Shown here: one piece after another, positions 39,601 to 49,240 of the stretch
Numbering within the stretch: position 1 is the first letter of the stretch
Layout of the letters: each line of letters begins with the position of its first letter
Program-made: the position numbers and the translations under genes
Assembly: GCA_029975055.1 (NCBI GenBank)
Contig: JARKPU010000013.1
Location: forward strand, 806,001 to 870,000
Origin: Anaerolinea sp.
GTDB lineage: Bacteria; Chloroflexota; Anaerolineae; Anaerolineales; Anaerolineaceae
DNA length: 64,000 bases
Direction of reading: 5' to 3'
Notes under the pieces: model-generated
What the model saw: only the letters and a program-made list of their open reading frames with translations
What the model was told of the DNA's origin: nothing
Databases searched by the model: none

Positions 39601-42600
39601 TCACCGGTTCACCTGATAGATCACCGTATCGCCGTCGCGATACACAGCCGTCCACAGGTCATTGTTCCAGGCTTCAAACTTGCCCAGGCCGTCCATCGGG
39701 TAGATGGCGTGCTCCAGGACGCCCACGATAATATAACTGACGTTGTATTTCCGCAAGAAAGCCACCACCTGCTCGCGGTCATAGGTGGAGTAAAAATCGG
39801 CAACGGCCTGAACCCGGTCGGTCACCCAGGTTTCCGGGGTGAGTGCGCGCTGCTGGCGTTGGTGCCAGTTCCAGCCCACCACGCCCGGCAGCCCGGTGTT
39901 GATGGTGAAGCGGTTGCCCCAGCGATATTCAGTGGTATGCCCCTCCACGATCACCGGCGACCCCTTGATATTATCCTGCATCCAGCGAATGGCGCGGTAA
40001 TCGGCGCTCAGGTTCATATCCACGCCGTTCTCATTATAGGTGGAATAAGCCATGTACGTCATTCCATCCAGCGTGTGCGGCGTGAAGGGGCTCATCCGGT
40101 CGCGGATTTTATCGGCCCCGGCCAGCAGCGGGAACAACGCCGCGCTGCCCACCAGGATGGCGGCTGCCACGCTCCAGCCATTGCGCCAGGCGGCCTTCCA
40201 CTCGCTTTCCACTGCCGGGAACACCCAGGCCAGCGCCGCCGCTGCGCTCAGCGAGAGCAAAGTCCAGGCCTGCAGGTAGAACTTGAAGACGGTGTTCATC
40301 CGCCCCAGGTCGCCGCGCAAGACAATCAACTCCACCATCAAGGTCAGCACCAGCCCGGTGCCGATCAAAAAGAGCACAGCCCTCCGCGCAGGCGGCGTCC
40401 CCGGGCGCAGCAGAAGAACACCCGCCCAGGCCGCCAGCGGTAGGGTGAACCAGCCAATGCTCACCTTGAGCGCCAGCAGCGCCACGACGCCGAGGATGAG
40501 CGCGGCAACCGCGAGATAGATGATATCGCGGTACCTGCGCAGCTTATTGAGCGAGGAGACCGGAGTCGTGGCCATCCAATCGCGAGTCTCCCACACCAGC
40601 CACGAGATGATCATAAAGAAGAACAGGCCCCAGTGAGTGATATACGACCACCACGGAGTATGATCGCCCTTCCAGGGGTCAATGGCGTTGTAACCCTGGC
40701 CAAACCAATGCGCAAAGGGTTGATAGGTGATCAAGGCGATCGCGGCCAGCAGCAGCGTGCAGGCCCCGGCCAGCAGGGTGCGCTTCAGCCAATCCGGCAG
40801 GTCCCACCTCAGCCGGCTCACATCAGCGTGAGCCATCACCGTGTAGACCAGGGCTACCACGCCCAGCGCCAGGTAGGTCGGGAAGTCCCACGTGTTCGTC
40901 GGGCGCAGCGTGCCGATCGCCAGACCGCCGAGGAGGAAACTGGCCGCGAAATGCAGCCATTTCCCGGCTTTCCCGGGGCCCTGCCATTCCCAGCGGCCCA
41001 GGAGCAGCGATAACCCCCAGCCGATCACCAGCACGGTCACCGGCAGAGCGATCATGTGGGCATGCATATCGGCATACAGGAAGGTGAACGCCGGGAACTC
41101 GGTGATCGGCTCGTTCGGGAATGCCCGGCTGGGGATCCAATACCAGTCGCCCGGCGCGTAGGGCAGCGGCGTGCCTCCGATGTAGTGGGCCAGCCCCTGG
41201 AAAGTCCAGGTGAGTTTCTGGAGGATATTCCCGGCGGCGAAAGCCCCATCCGGCGCGGAGAGCTTCATCAACCCATGCCAGATCATGCGCAGCGAGCCGA
41301 GGTTTCCCAGAACCACGATGAATAGCGAACCGGTCAACGCGCCAAAGTATGGCCTTGCGGGGCCTTCCTCGTCTTCACCTTCGCCGGCCAGCGCGCGGCG
41401 CCCGGCTGCCAGCAGGTTCCAAAGCACGCTGAACGCCCCCAGCGCCAGCAAGCTGAAGAGCTGCGGGAGGATCAGGTTATAGGCGATGGAGGGCATGATC
41501 CCAAGCAGCTTGACCGGCACGCCCACCAGCACGAAGCCGTAATAATAGTAGTTGATGTAACCGCCCGCGAACCACGGGTCATACGGCGGGAAGGTGGTGC
41601 TCTTCAACACCGCATTGAAGTAAGAGAAGTCCATCGGCTTCTCGCCGCCCTTCCACTGGTGCCAGAGGTCGCTGTTCCCCAGCCTCACCAGCAGGAAGGC
41701 CGCGAAGAACGCCAGCGCGATGCCCTCCACCGCCAGGAAGTAGCGCCAGTTGCGCCGCAGGTCGTCTGCAATTTCCTTCCGCTGCCACCAGGCCAGCGCC
41801 GCGTTGAGGGCCGCCAGCCCGAGCACCGCCAGCCCGATGGTCAACCGGGAGAAGGGCACCCCCGCCGACCCTGCCAGCCAGACGGGATACGCCAGCAGAA
41901 TCATCCCAATGATGCGCAGGAACGGGTAACCCTTATCGGGTAAGCCGCGCAGCGCCAGGCGCACGAAGGGGTACATAAGCCACCCCAGCAGGCTGATCGC
42001 CAGGTACCACAGCACCGCACCCACCCCGGGCAGCCGGTTCCACAGCCTGAAGCGGTTGAACAACTCGGCCCAAGTGCCGCCGGCCTGCTGCCGGGCCAGC
42101 CTGTCTTGCGGCAAAAGCAGGTTCCCGGGGTACTTATCGGCCTGCGCGGGCGTCAGGTGCACCACCTGGGTCAGGTCAACGCTCTCCAGCACCGCGCGCA
42201 TCTTTGCCGAATCGTACCCGGCGCTCTTTTTGAAGATGAGCACCTTCGGGCTGTCATAGACCGTAAAAGCCTCTTCAGCGAACTGCGTGTTGAAGCGCAC
42301 GCTGCCCAGGTTGGGGTCTGACTGCACCACTTTGATCAGCTCAAAGCCCAGTTCGCCTGTGAACATCCCCGGTTCGGCCACGGCGTAGCACCAGACGATG
42401 TCCTTATCCGCCGGGCAGCCCAGCAGGCTGCGGTAGTACTGCGTGGTGAGCGGGTAGCGCTCGGGTACGCGCACCGTGGTGCCCCACTGGCGGTTGGAGC
42501 TGATGAAGATGTAATCGGCCGTGTCCAGGTTGGTTTCGAAGCGATCCAGCTTATCGGCGTTGTCATCCCAGTACATCTCAAAGTTGAGCTCACTGCGGAA

Positions 42601-44883
42601 AACGCCGTTGTTGATGTCGTACGGGCTGTACCCGTCAATCGAGAGCGGCAGGGCATCGTCCCAGGAGGATTCGATGGCCTGCTTGCTGCCATAAACGGCC
42701 AGCGCCCCCGCGCCCTGGCTGAATTCCAGCTTGAGGACATAACTGGCGCCCTTAGCGAGCGTCACCGGGGTTTGGAGATCGAACCAGTACCCTTCGCCGC
42801 GGTAATCTGCCCCGGGCAGAAACGCGCTGTTGACGGCAGCCCGGCTTATTTCCTGGTCGTTCAGGCGGTCCCACACGCTGAGTGTGAGCGTTTTCTGCTC
42901 CGGGCCGGCTTCCCAATCCACCACATGCGGGAGAAACACCCTTTGCAGTGTCCCGGTAGAATCGGCCTCGAAATAAGCGGTGTAGATATCGCCCGGCCGC
43001 AGCAGGTTCACGGCCTCGGGCAGCGCCTGCCGGACGAACGTCTCACCGGTGCGGATTTTCAGAGTCGGGATATCGTACAGCTTCAGTTCGGCTCCAGGCC
43101 CGCCCATCTGCAGGTCGATGAAATACTGCCTGCCCTTCACCAACTCCACGGGCTGGTCAAATGCCACCTCGTAGGCCTTGCCGCGCGGGTCGCCTTGCGC
43201 CGAGAAGAGGTCTGTTGCGGCGCCGTAGGCCAGCGGGGAAGCGGCATCGGCCGGGTCATATACGATCACCACCAGGCTGCTGATCTGCGGGTTGGCAGCC
43301 TCGTCAGTGACGTACGGGAAGTTCAGACTCTCCAGCGAGCCGCTCGTGCGCGCGGTGAAGGCCACCCGCGTTGGAGAATCAGGCAGCAGCGTGGTTCCAA
43401 AGGTGAAAGGCAACATCTGCACATGCTCGCCAGCGCTGCTCTCCACGTGCAGGTTGATCGGCCCGGGCACATTCTGGTAAATCCAGCGGCTGGCTTCCAC
43501 GCGCGTAAAAGGCCGGATATACACCTGCAGGAAGGCGAACGCATACGCCAGCGTCGCCCCCGCCACGCCAAGGCCGATCACCCAGGCAGCGACCTTGTGC
43601 CACTTCACCTGCGCAAGCGAAGCCTGCCCGGCTTCCCACAGGCTGAAGACCGTCCACGAAGCGATGATCGCCAGGATGGGGTAAATGGGCATGAAGTAAC
43701 GCATCGAGGGCGTGGCGCTGCTCGATTGCCAGACGAAATATGCCCCGACCCAGGCCCACAGCAGGAGGTTCTTCGCCCAACCGCCGCGCAGGATTTTCCA
43801 CCCCATCCATAAGAAACCGCCCCAGGCCAGCACGCCAAGCGGAGCGCCCATGCCCCAGAGCACCATATTTTGCAGCCCAAACCAGACCGGCCGCCTGGCC
43901 CACTGTAACTGCGGCGGGAAGTCCACATCGCCGCTGTTCTGGCTGGCCAGCTCGCGCATATTTGCCAGCCACTTCTCGTTCAATCTCAAGCCGAAGAACC
44001 CCGGCCCCTCGAAGGCGTAGGGCTGGAAAACCCTGAACGCCAGCAGTGCAAAGAAAGCCGCCACCACCAGGTTGCGCAGCAGGAGCAGCAGGTATTTATC
44101 ACGCTCGGCGGCGGGAATCTTCAGGTAGCGGATCAGCACGGCCCCCGGCAGGAGCACCGCCAGCGGCGCCGCGTTGATCTTCGAGGCCGTCGCCATCCCC
44201 AAAGCAACCCCAAAGAGAACGTATGGAATGACCTCGCGCCAGCGCGTGCGAACCCAATCCACCCCGCGCACCAATTCCGCCTCGCTCAACGGGGTTTCGC
44301 CCGTGCCATCCGGCAGCAGCCGCACGGCAAAATAAGCCGTGAGGGTGGCAAAGAAGGTCATGAAGGTATCTTCTTTAAAGAAGTGCGAGAGCTGGATCGG
44401 CAGCACCGAGCAGGCATAGAAGAAACTCGCCAGCAAAGCCAGCCGCGGCCTGCCATAGAGCCGCACGGCAATCAGGTAAACCAGAAGCACCGTGCCAAGG
44501 TCAAACACCGCCGAAAGCTGCCTGCCGACAAGGTCGATCTCGTCATACCCGACCTGGCTCAACCACTCCCCGGCGTAGCGGACAATGAACATCGGCAGGG
44601 TGCCGTACACGTAGAAACCATACCCCCGGTTGTGTGGGTTCAGGCTCGATTGCGCCGTGTCGAAATACTCACTCAGGCTGTCCACCGGCTGGATGGAGGT
44701 CGCCACCATGGTCAGGAAGCGCTCGTCAGGGTGCATGTGCGTGCCCTGGTCCCACTCCAGGCCGGTGATGCGGAAGATCGCCCCGAGCAGGAGGATGCCG
44801 ATGAGAAGGATGTCCCAAACCAGCATGCTTCGGGTGGCACGCGGCCTGGCTTGCAGCTCGGAGGGAGGGTTGGTTTCGGTCAT
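39601..44883 (-). CDS. Giant PMT-like / beta-rich / YYY-domain fusion membrane protein
   Basis: 1760 aa. The N-terminal ~440 residues are PMT-like with an external loop motif QGTHMHPDERFLTMV and about ten TM segments. Residues about 445-900 are soluble and beta-rich, probably outside the membrane. From about 930 a complete YYY (DUF2298) domain follows: DPWFAGGYINYYYYGFVLVG, EFPAFTFLYADMHAHMIALP, TNTWDFPTYL and RMNTVFKFYLQAW, ending in NVSYIIVGVLE. It is thus a fusion of two GT-C-like units. It lies 19 bp upstream of the separate YYY protein. No domain loss or frameshift is visible. Confidence 0.85.
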   Translation of the reverse strand: MTETNPPSELQARPRATRSMLVWDILLIGILLLGAIFRITGLEWDQGTHMHPDERFLTMVATSIQPVDSLSEYFDTAQSSLNPHNRGYGFYVYGTLPMFIVRYAGEWLSQVGYDEIDLVGRQLSAVFDLGTVLLVYLIAVRLYGRPRLALLASFFYACSVLPIQLSHFFKEDTFMTFFATLTAYFAVRLLPDGTGETPLSEAELVRGVDWVRTRWREVIPYVLFGVALGMATASKINAAPLAVLLPGAVLIRYLKIPAAERDKYLLLLLRNLVVAAFFALLAFRVFQPYAFEGPGFFGLRLNEKWLANMRELASQNSGDVDFPPQLQWARRPVWFGLQNMVLWGMGAPLGVLAWGGFLWMGWKILRGGWAKNLLLWAWVGAYFVWQSSSATPSMRYFMPIYPILAIIASWTVFSLWEAGQASLAQVKWHKVAAWVIGLGVAGATLAYAFAFLQVYIRPFTRVEASRWIYQNVPGPINLHVESSAGEHVQMLPFTFGTTLLPDSPTRVAFTARTSGSLESLNFPYVTDEAANPQISSLVVIVYDPADAASPLAYGAATDLFSAQGDPRGKAYEVAFDQPVELVKGRQYFIDLQMGGPGAELKLYDIPTLKIRTGETFVRQALPEAVNLLRPGDIYTAYFEADSTGTLQRVFLPHVVDWEAGPEQKTLTLSVWDRLNDQEISRAAVNSAFLPGADYRGEGYWFDLQTPVTLAKGASYVLKLEFSQGAGALAVYGSKQAIESSWDDALPLSIDGYSPYDINNGVFRSELNFEMYWDDNADKLDRFETNLDTADYIFISSNRQWGTTVRVPERYPLTTQYYRSLLGCPADKDIVWCYAVAEPGMFTGELGFELIKVVQSDPNLGSVRFNTQFAEEAFTVYDSPKVLIFKKSAGYDSAKMRAVLESVDLTQVVHLTPAQADKYPGNLLLPQDRLARQQAGGTWAELFNRFRLWNRLPGVGAVLWYLAISLLGWLMYPFVRLALRGLPDKGYPFLRIIGMILLAYPVWLAGSAGVPFSRLTIGLAVLGLAALNAALAWWQRKEIADDLRRNWRYFLAVEGIALAFFAAFLLVRLGNSDLWHQWKGGEKPMDFSYFNAVLKSTTFPPYDPWFAGGYINYYYYGFVLVGVPVKLLGIMPSIAYNLILPQLFSLLALGAFSVLWNLLAAGRRALAGEGEDEEGPARPYFGALTGSLFIVVLGNLGSLRMIWHGLMKLSAPDGAFAAGNILQKLTWTFQGLAHYIGGTPLPYAPGDWYWIPSRAFPNEPITEFPAFTFLYADMHAHMIALPVTVLVIGWGLSLLLGRWEWQGPGKAGKWLHFAASFLLGGLAIGTLRPTNTWDFPTYLALGVVALVYTVMAHADVSRLRWDLPDWLKRTLLAGACTLLLAAIALITYQPFAHWFGQGYNAIDPWKGDHTPWWSYITHWGLFFFMIISWLVWETRDWMATTPVSSLNKLRRYRDIIYLAVAALILGVVALLALKVSIGWFTLPLAAWAGVLLLRPGTPPARRAVLFLIGTGLVLTLMVELIVLRGDLGRMNTVFKFYLQAWTLLSLSAAAALAWVFPAVESEWKAAWRNGWSVAAAILVGSAALFPLLAGADKIRDRMSPFTPHTLDGMTYMAYSTYNENGVDMNLSADYRAIRWMQDNIKGSPVIVEGHTTEYRWGNRFTINTGLPGVVGWNWHQRQQRALTPETWVTDRVQAVADFYSTYDREQVVAFLRKYNVSYIIVGVLEHAIYPMDGLGKFEAWNNDLWTAVYRDGDTVIYQVNR

Positions 44884-44913
44884 AAAGTTAATTCTCCAAC
44901 CTGCAGGAAGCGC

Positions 44914-47067
44914 TCACGGCAGGAGATCCACCTGAGCGGGCACATTAAAAAGGATGAAGCTCTTTTCGGCATAGGTCGATTCGTGCAAGGTGGCCCGTCC
45001 GAGTGGATAGAGCTTGCGCAGCGCTGCCAGCGATTCGGCATCTTTGGTGTTGAGGATAAACAGCTTCGCGCGCGGGTCGTTGGTCGTGGTCGCCAGGTCC
45101 TCCGGGCGGATCTCCGGGTTATAGCCCGGGTAGCCCGCATTGATGCCGACCAGCCGGGTATCGACCCAATACGGGTATCCTACCACATACGCCGTATCCG
45201 GCGTGCCGACCGATTCGGCGAACCCGCGCACCACCTGCCCGATCTCGGTCGTGTTCCAGGCATTCTGGTTGTAGAGCGCCCGGTATTGGACGAAAACGAG
45301 CTGATAATTATTCGACATCGCCACCACGGCCAGCACCACACCCGTCAAGGCGGCCCAGCGCAGCCCGGCACCGCCGCCCAACCGCTTGCGGATGCTGCTC
45401 ACCAGCGCATCGAACCCGATGGCCGTGATGAGAAACACCGGTACATAAGCCCCCGCCGTGCGGTTCAGGTTTGGGTTCTCCCTCGGGAATGCCAGCGACA
45501 GGATGGAGGGCAGCAGCAGGATGGGAATCGACGCCAACAGGAACAGGTCGCGCCAGTGCAGGCGTTTGAAGTAACGCGCCGCCACGAGAACCGCGCCGGT
45601 GAAGAACAGGCCGGCGCTGATCACATCCAGCGCAGGGCGGTAAGGGATGGAATGCACCCATACTTCTCCATCATTCCAGAAGAACATGCGCAGCGCATTC
45701 CAGGTGTTGCTGATAAAAATCAGGATCGGGCTGCCCTGGATGGGGTCTTCAACCCCGGTGATGCGGGTAAGGGAGCGGTAATTCACCAGCGTGGGAAAAT
45801 CGATGGCGAAGCGGAAGAGCGGCATAAAGACCGCAAAGGTGACGATGAACAGCACCACGCTCCATGCCAGCACCTGCCACCGCCTGCCAGCCGACTGGCG
45901 GTGCAGGAGGTACAGGAAAATTCCCGTCAGGACCAGGAAAGGCACAATCCGGCTGGCGGTGTAGCCGTGCAGGCCAATCCCAAGCCATAGCCCCGCCCAG
46001 ATGAAGTCGTTGCGGCGGTTGGTACGCAGCCCGCGCATCAGGTAAAACATCACCGGTGCCACGCAGAACGGGTAAAGCGGGAAGCGCAGCCCGATCCGCG
46101 AGATGATGTTGGCCCAGTAGGCCACCCCGGCGAAGAAGAGCGCATAGAGGCCCACCCAGCGCCCGCCCAGCTCGTCGCCCAGCCGGTAGATGTAGTAGAG
46201 CGTGATCAGCCCGGCGATGACAGTGCCGATTTTCAAGCTCAAGAAGCTGATGCCGGTATTAAAGAGCTTGATCATCAAGACCGTCCAGTAAAACTGGAAG
46301 GCTTCGCGGCCCGTATTGCGCTCGAAGAAAATTTTATATTGCCCGTTCAGAACATCGCCGATGTCATAGAGCTTCTCGGCATGGTCTGAAAACATGTCCA
46401 TCGGCAAAACCGACAGGTCTTTGAAGCGGAAGAAGACGATCACCCCGCACACCACGAACAGTGTGACCACCCAGGCGCCGACCGGGATATGGATCGCCGG
46501 CTGGCGCAGCCAGATGCGCACCCGCGCCATTCGCGCCTGCCAGGTGGGGAAATCTTCCGTCTCGAGGAAGGCCGCGATGAACGCTCCTACCGCCGCCAAC
46601 CAGACCAGCAGGCTAACCGCGCTGAACAGGTGAGAACTGAACAAAATGTACGACGCGAATAACGCCAGCAGCCCGGCCACGGCATAATGGACGCGCACGT
46701 TCTGCGAATCCAGGCGGGCTTCATCGGCCCGCGGTTCGCTCAACACCACCCGCCCGGAGAGATAAACCGCCACCGTTGCCGCCGCCGCCACCGCATAGAG
46801 GATTCCCCCGGCCAGGCCGTGCTGGTCGGGCGGTTCCAGCAGCATTTGCGCCACCAGGGCGATGGCAAAGGGGAGGAAGATCAGCCACGGCAGGCGAAGG
46901 ATGCCCGCTGCACGCTGTTCCAGCGACACGGGGGCCGGCTGTTCTTCCACAGCACCGGCAGCGGGCTCATCCTGCGGAGCGGGAATTGAAATCTCCGACT
47001 TCCTCCAAAAGGCGAGTTTCGATTTTACATAATCAAGGACACTCGGTTCGTCCATGGGCCATCTCAT
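44914..47067 (-). CDS. Polytopic PMT-like (GT-C) membrane protein
   Basis: 717 aa. A cytoplasmic Pro/Ala/Glu-rich N-terminus (to about 55) precedes about 13 TM segments. The loop FSDHAEKLYDIGDVLNG, then NTGREAFQFYWTVL and RIGLRFPLYPF match the GT39/ArnT-like pattern, and a soluble C-terminal part begins near residue 580. An in-frame ATG at 47055 (MDEPSVLDYVK) is an equally likely start, since neither has a clear ribosome site. It lies 30 bp before the 1760-aa fusion gene. Likely role: sugar transfer from a polyprenyl-phosphate donor to an envelope acceptor. Confidence 0.72.
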   Translation of the reverse strand: MRWPMDEPSVLDYVKSKLAFWRKSEISIPAPQDEPAAGAVEEQPAPVSLEQRAAGILRLPWLIFLPFAIALVAQMLLEPPDQHGLAGGILYAVAAAATVAVYLSGRVVLSEPRADEARLDSQNVRVHYAVAGLLALFASYILFSSHLFSAVSLLVWLAAVGAFIAAFLETEDFPTWQARMARVRIWLRQPAIHIPVGAWVVTLFVVCGVIVFFRFKDLSVLPMDMFSDHAEKLYDIGDVLNGQYKIFFERNTGREAFQFYWTVLMIKLFNTGISFLSLKIGTVIAGLITLYYIYRLGDELGGRWVGLYALFFAGVAYWANIISRIGLRFPLYPFCVAPVMFYLMRGLRTNRRNDFIWAGLWLGIGLHGYTASRIVPFLVLTGIFLYLLHRQSAGRRWQVLAWSVVLFIVTFAVFMPLFRFAIDFPTLVNYRSLTRITGVEDPIQGSPILIFISNTWNALRMFFWNDGEVWVHSIPYRPALDVISAGLFFTGAVLVAARYFKRLHWRDLFLLASIPILLLPSILSLAFPRENPNLNRTAGAYVPVFLITAIGFDALVSSIRKRLGGGAGLRWAALTGVVLAVVAMSNNYQLVFVQYRALYNQNAWNTTEIGQVVRGFAESVGTPDTAYVVGYPYWVDTRLVGINAGYPGYNPEIRPEDLATTTNDPRAKLFILNTKDAESLAALRKLYPLGRATLHESTYAEKSFILFNVPAQVDLLP

Positions 47068-47085
47068 CCATCAATGGAGTAGAAA

Positions 47086-47214
47086 TTTTCTCGAAAAACT
47101 CCTGGATTTCTCCCTCACCCTGCCCTCACCCCTGCGGGTTCGCGAAGCGCGTCCCAAAGGGAGAGGATTTTTACCGCCGGGGATGATGGGAATTGTTTGA
47201 ACTTATCGAGAAAA
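47086..47214. repeat. Intergenic repeat-like segment flanked by 9-bp inverted repeats
   Basis: The 211-bp gap between the methyltransferase and PMT-like genes holds a CTCCCTCACCC...AAAGGGAGAGG segment (about 47108-47172) of the type scattered between genes in many bacterial genomes, with a CGCGAAGCGCG hairpin inside. TTTTCTCGA (47086-47094) and TCGAGAAAA (47206-47214) flank it as exact inverted repeats. It could be a small non-autonomous element, but only one copy is visible. Confidence 0.4.
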
Positions 47215-47278
47215 CCCTTTAACCGCTCGTGAACTCTTGAATAGCCTTGTTGTTGTGACCTCACGCAGTCGAAATCCA

Positions 47279-48082
47279 TCACCCTGCCTTGCAGGTGATA
47301 TAGAAACTATACACCCCCTGGTCGCTGTAAGGCTGCCGGAACACCTTGCGGGCGATCAGGTAAGCAAAGAAAAGGTTCGCGCGCCACGGAGCAAGCACCC
47401 ACCTGCCAAACAGCTTCTTGCTAACCAAAGCCGGCAGCCCCAGCGCGTGCCCCGCCTCCATGCGCCCGAGCGCGTCTGCGTCGAAGTAATCCCACGCGTC
47501 GAGGACTTCAAATCCGGCCGTATGCAGGCGCTTTTCCCAGGTCGAACGGTCATCACAATGCTGGTGGCGCGATATGCGGTTGAACAGGCGCGCATAGCTC
47601 TCAGCCGCAGCCGGTAAACCCACCTTTTGCAGCGTTCGCCGCCCGAGTAAAAGCTGGGTGAAGCGGTGGTTGGGCACGCAGAAGATGAACCGGCCGCCCG
47701 GGCGCAGAACGCGCGCCGTCTCGGCCAGCACAGACTCCACATGCGGGATGTGCTCCAGCACCGAGTTGCTCACCGCGCTGGCGAAAGCGCCATCGGCAAA
47801 GGGCATTGATGCGCCATCGGCCTGGACGAGCAGACGGTATGCTTTGAGGCCGCGCGACTCGCGCAGCGGCCCCCACCAGGGGTCCAGCCCCACCGTCAGC
47901 GGGCGGGTGAAAGTCCGCGATGCAAAATGCCCATCGCCGGAGCCCAGGTCAAGCACCGGCTCTGGGAGTTCCAGCCCCTGGTAGAAGCTGTCTTCCACAG
48001 CGCGCACCATGGCCCTGAAGTAAGGCAGGCTGTTCAGGTGGCGCCAGAGGATGTGCTCGGAGCGCGGGCTTGCTTCTCTCAT
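47279..48082 (-). CDS. SAM-dependent methyltransferase (type 11)
   Basis: 267 aa. Motif I is VLDLGSGDGHFAS, followed by VGLDPWWGPL, ADGASMPFADGAFASAVSNSVLEHI and LRPGGRFIFCVPN, the standard class I Rossmann order. The substrate is unknown; its place in a glycosylation cluster suggests a sugar or lipid carrier. It overlaps the GT4 stop by ATGA, so it is translationally coupled to it. Confidence 0.88.
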   Translation of the reverse strand: MREASPRSEHILWRHLNSLPYFRAMVRAVEDSFYQGLELPEPVLDLGSGDGHFASRTFTRPLTVGLDPWWGPLRESRGLKAYRLLVQADGASMPFADGAFASAVSNSVLEHIPHVESVLAETARVLRPGGRFIFCVPNHRFTQLLLGRRTLQKVGLPAAAESYARLFNRISRHQHCDDRSTWEKRLHTAGFEVLDAWDYFDADALGRMEAGHALGLPALVSKKLFGRWVLAPWRANLFFAYLIARKVFRQPYSDQGVYSFYITCKAG

Positions 48083-49233
48083 CGGCCTCCAGCAAGTTCC
48101 TCGAACAGGTTCTCATACGCCGAGGCGATCGTCACCGGCGCGTAACGCTTGCGGATGGCATAGACGTCCCCCGTAAAGCACTCGGGAGCGTCGAGGATTT
48201 CGAGAATCGCTTCCGCCAGGGCTTTTGAATCGCGCGGCGGGACGATCTTCCCCATTCCGGTGGTTTGGACCGCGTGGCGCACCCCCGGCAGGTCGGTTGC
48301 CACCACGGGCGTCCCGCTGCACATCGATTCGACCTGCACCAGCCCGTAGGACTCGGTCGAATTGATGCTTGGCAGCACGGTCACGTCGCAGGCTTTGAAG
48401 AAAGCCGCCTGCTCGAGGGCCGGGATGATGCCCAGGAAGGTCCACCGGTCGCCGAGCGTCTCGATCAACGGCGCGAGGCGGCGCGCATATTCGGCTTCGC
48501 CCAGCACGTTCTGATATTGCCCGTTATACAGCACGCGCGTGTTGGGGTAGCGCTTGAGCACTGCGGGCATGGCCTGCACCAGGTATTCCACCCCCTTTTC
48601 CGTCGCCATCCGCGCGCTGATCCCGACGATCTTCTCATCCGGCCGGATGGAATGCTTGCGCCGGAAAGCTGCCAGGTCATCATCGGTCACTTCGGGCAGT
48701 TCGACCGGCGGCAGAATGGGGTTGACCTTTGGAAGGTGGCGGCGCAGCAGCGGCGAGTGCTGGGCAAAATCCAGCGTGTTGGTCACGATCAGGCTGGCCG
48801 ACGCCGCCGAAATTTCATTGAACAGGTTCGAGCCTATGTTCGCCAGGCCGTGGATCAACCCACGCGGGAGGTGCAAGTCACAATGATACGTCAACACCAC
48901 CGGCTTGCGCATGGCCCGGCTCATCCACGAGAGGTAAAAGGCATCCATCTGCGGGACATGTAAATTCACCACATCTGCCTGGCGAATGAGAGTAAGCGCC
49001 CTGGCAGGCATACCGGGCATGATCACACCCTTGCTGAGCCGCAGACTCACCTTGCAGCGATGAACCTGCACACCGTCCTTTACCTCCAATTCCGGTAAGT
49101 CCGGCGCGAACTGCGAGGTAAGCACCGTCACCGAATGACCCCTGGCAGCCAGCGTGCGCGCAAGGCGTTCGGTGTAGATCGTCAGGCCGGAATAATGCGG
49201 GCGGTAATAAGTCAGGCCGATGAGTATGCGCAT
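48079..49233 (-). CDS. GT4-family glycosyltransferase
   Basis: 384 aa from the ATG at 49233 (MRILIGLTYYRPHYSG), 7 bp after the flippase stop; the frame extends upstream into that gene without a signal. The N-terminal GlyGly-type loop and C-terminal donor domain of GT-B enzymes are present: KIVGISARMATEKGVEYLV and the E-x7-E motif in STESYGLVQVE. Retaining nucleotide-sugar transferase, probably on the cytoplasmic face, building a lipid-linked glycan. Confidence 0.9.
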   Translation of the reverse strand: MRILIGLTYYRPHYSGLTIYTERLARTLAARGHSVTVLTSQFAPDLPELEVKDGVQVHRCKVSLRLSKGVIMPGMPARALTLIRQADVVNLHVPQMDAFYLSWMSRAMRKPVVLTYHCDLHLPRGLIHGLANIGSNLFNEISAASASLIVTNTLDFAQHSPLLRRHLPKVNPILPPVELPEVTDDDLAAFRRKHSIRPDEKIVGISARMATEKGVEYLVQAMPAVLKRYPNTRVLYNGQYQNVLGEAEYARRLAPLIETLGDRWTFLGIIPALEQAAFFKACDVTVLPSINSTESYGLVQVESMCSGTPVVATDLPGVRHAVQTTGMGKIVPPRDSKALAEAILEILDAPECFTGDVYAIRKRYAPVTIASAYENLFEELAGGR

Positions 49234-49240
49234 GCGGTAG

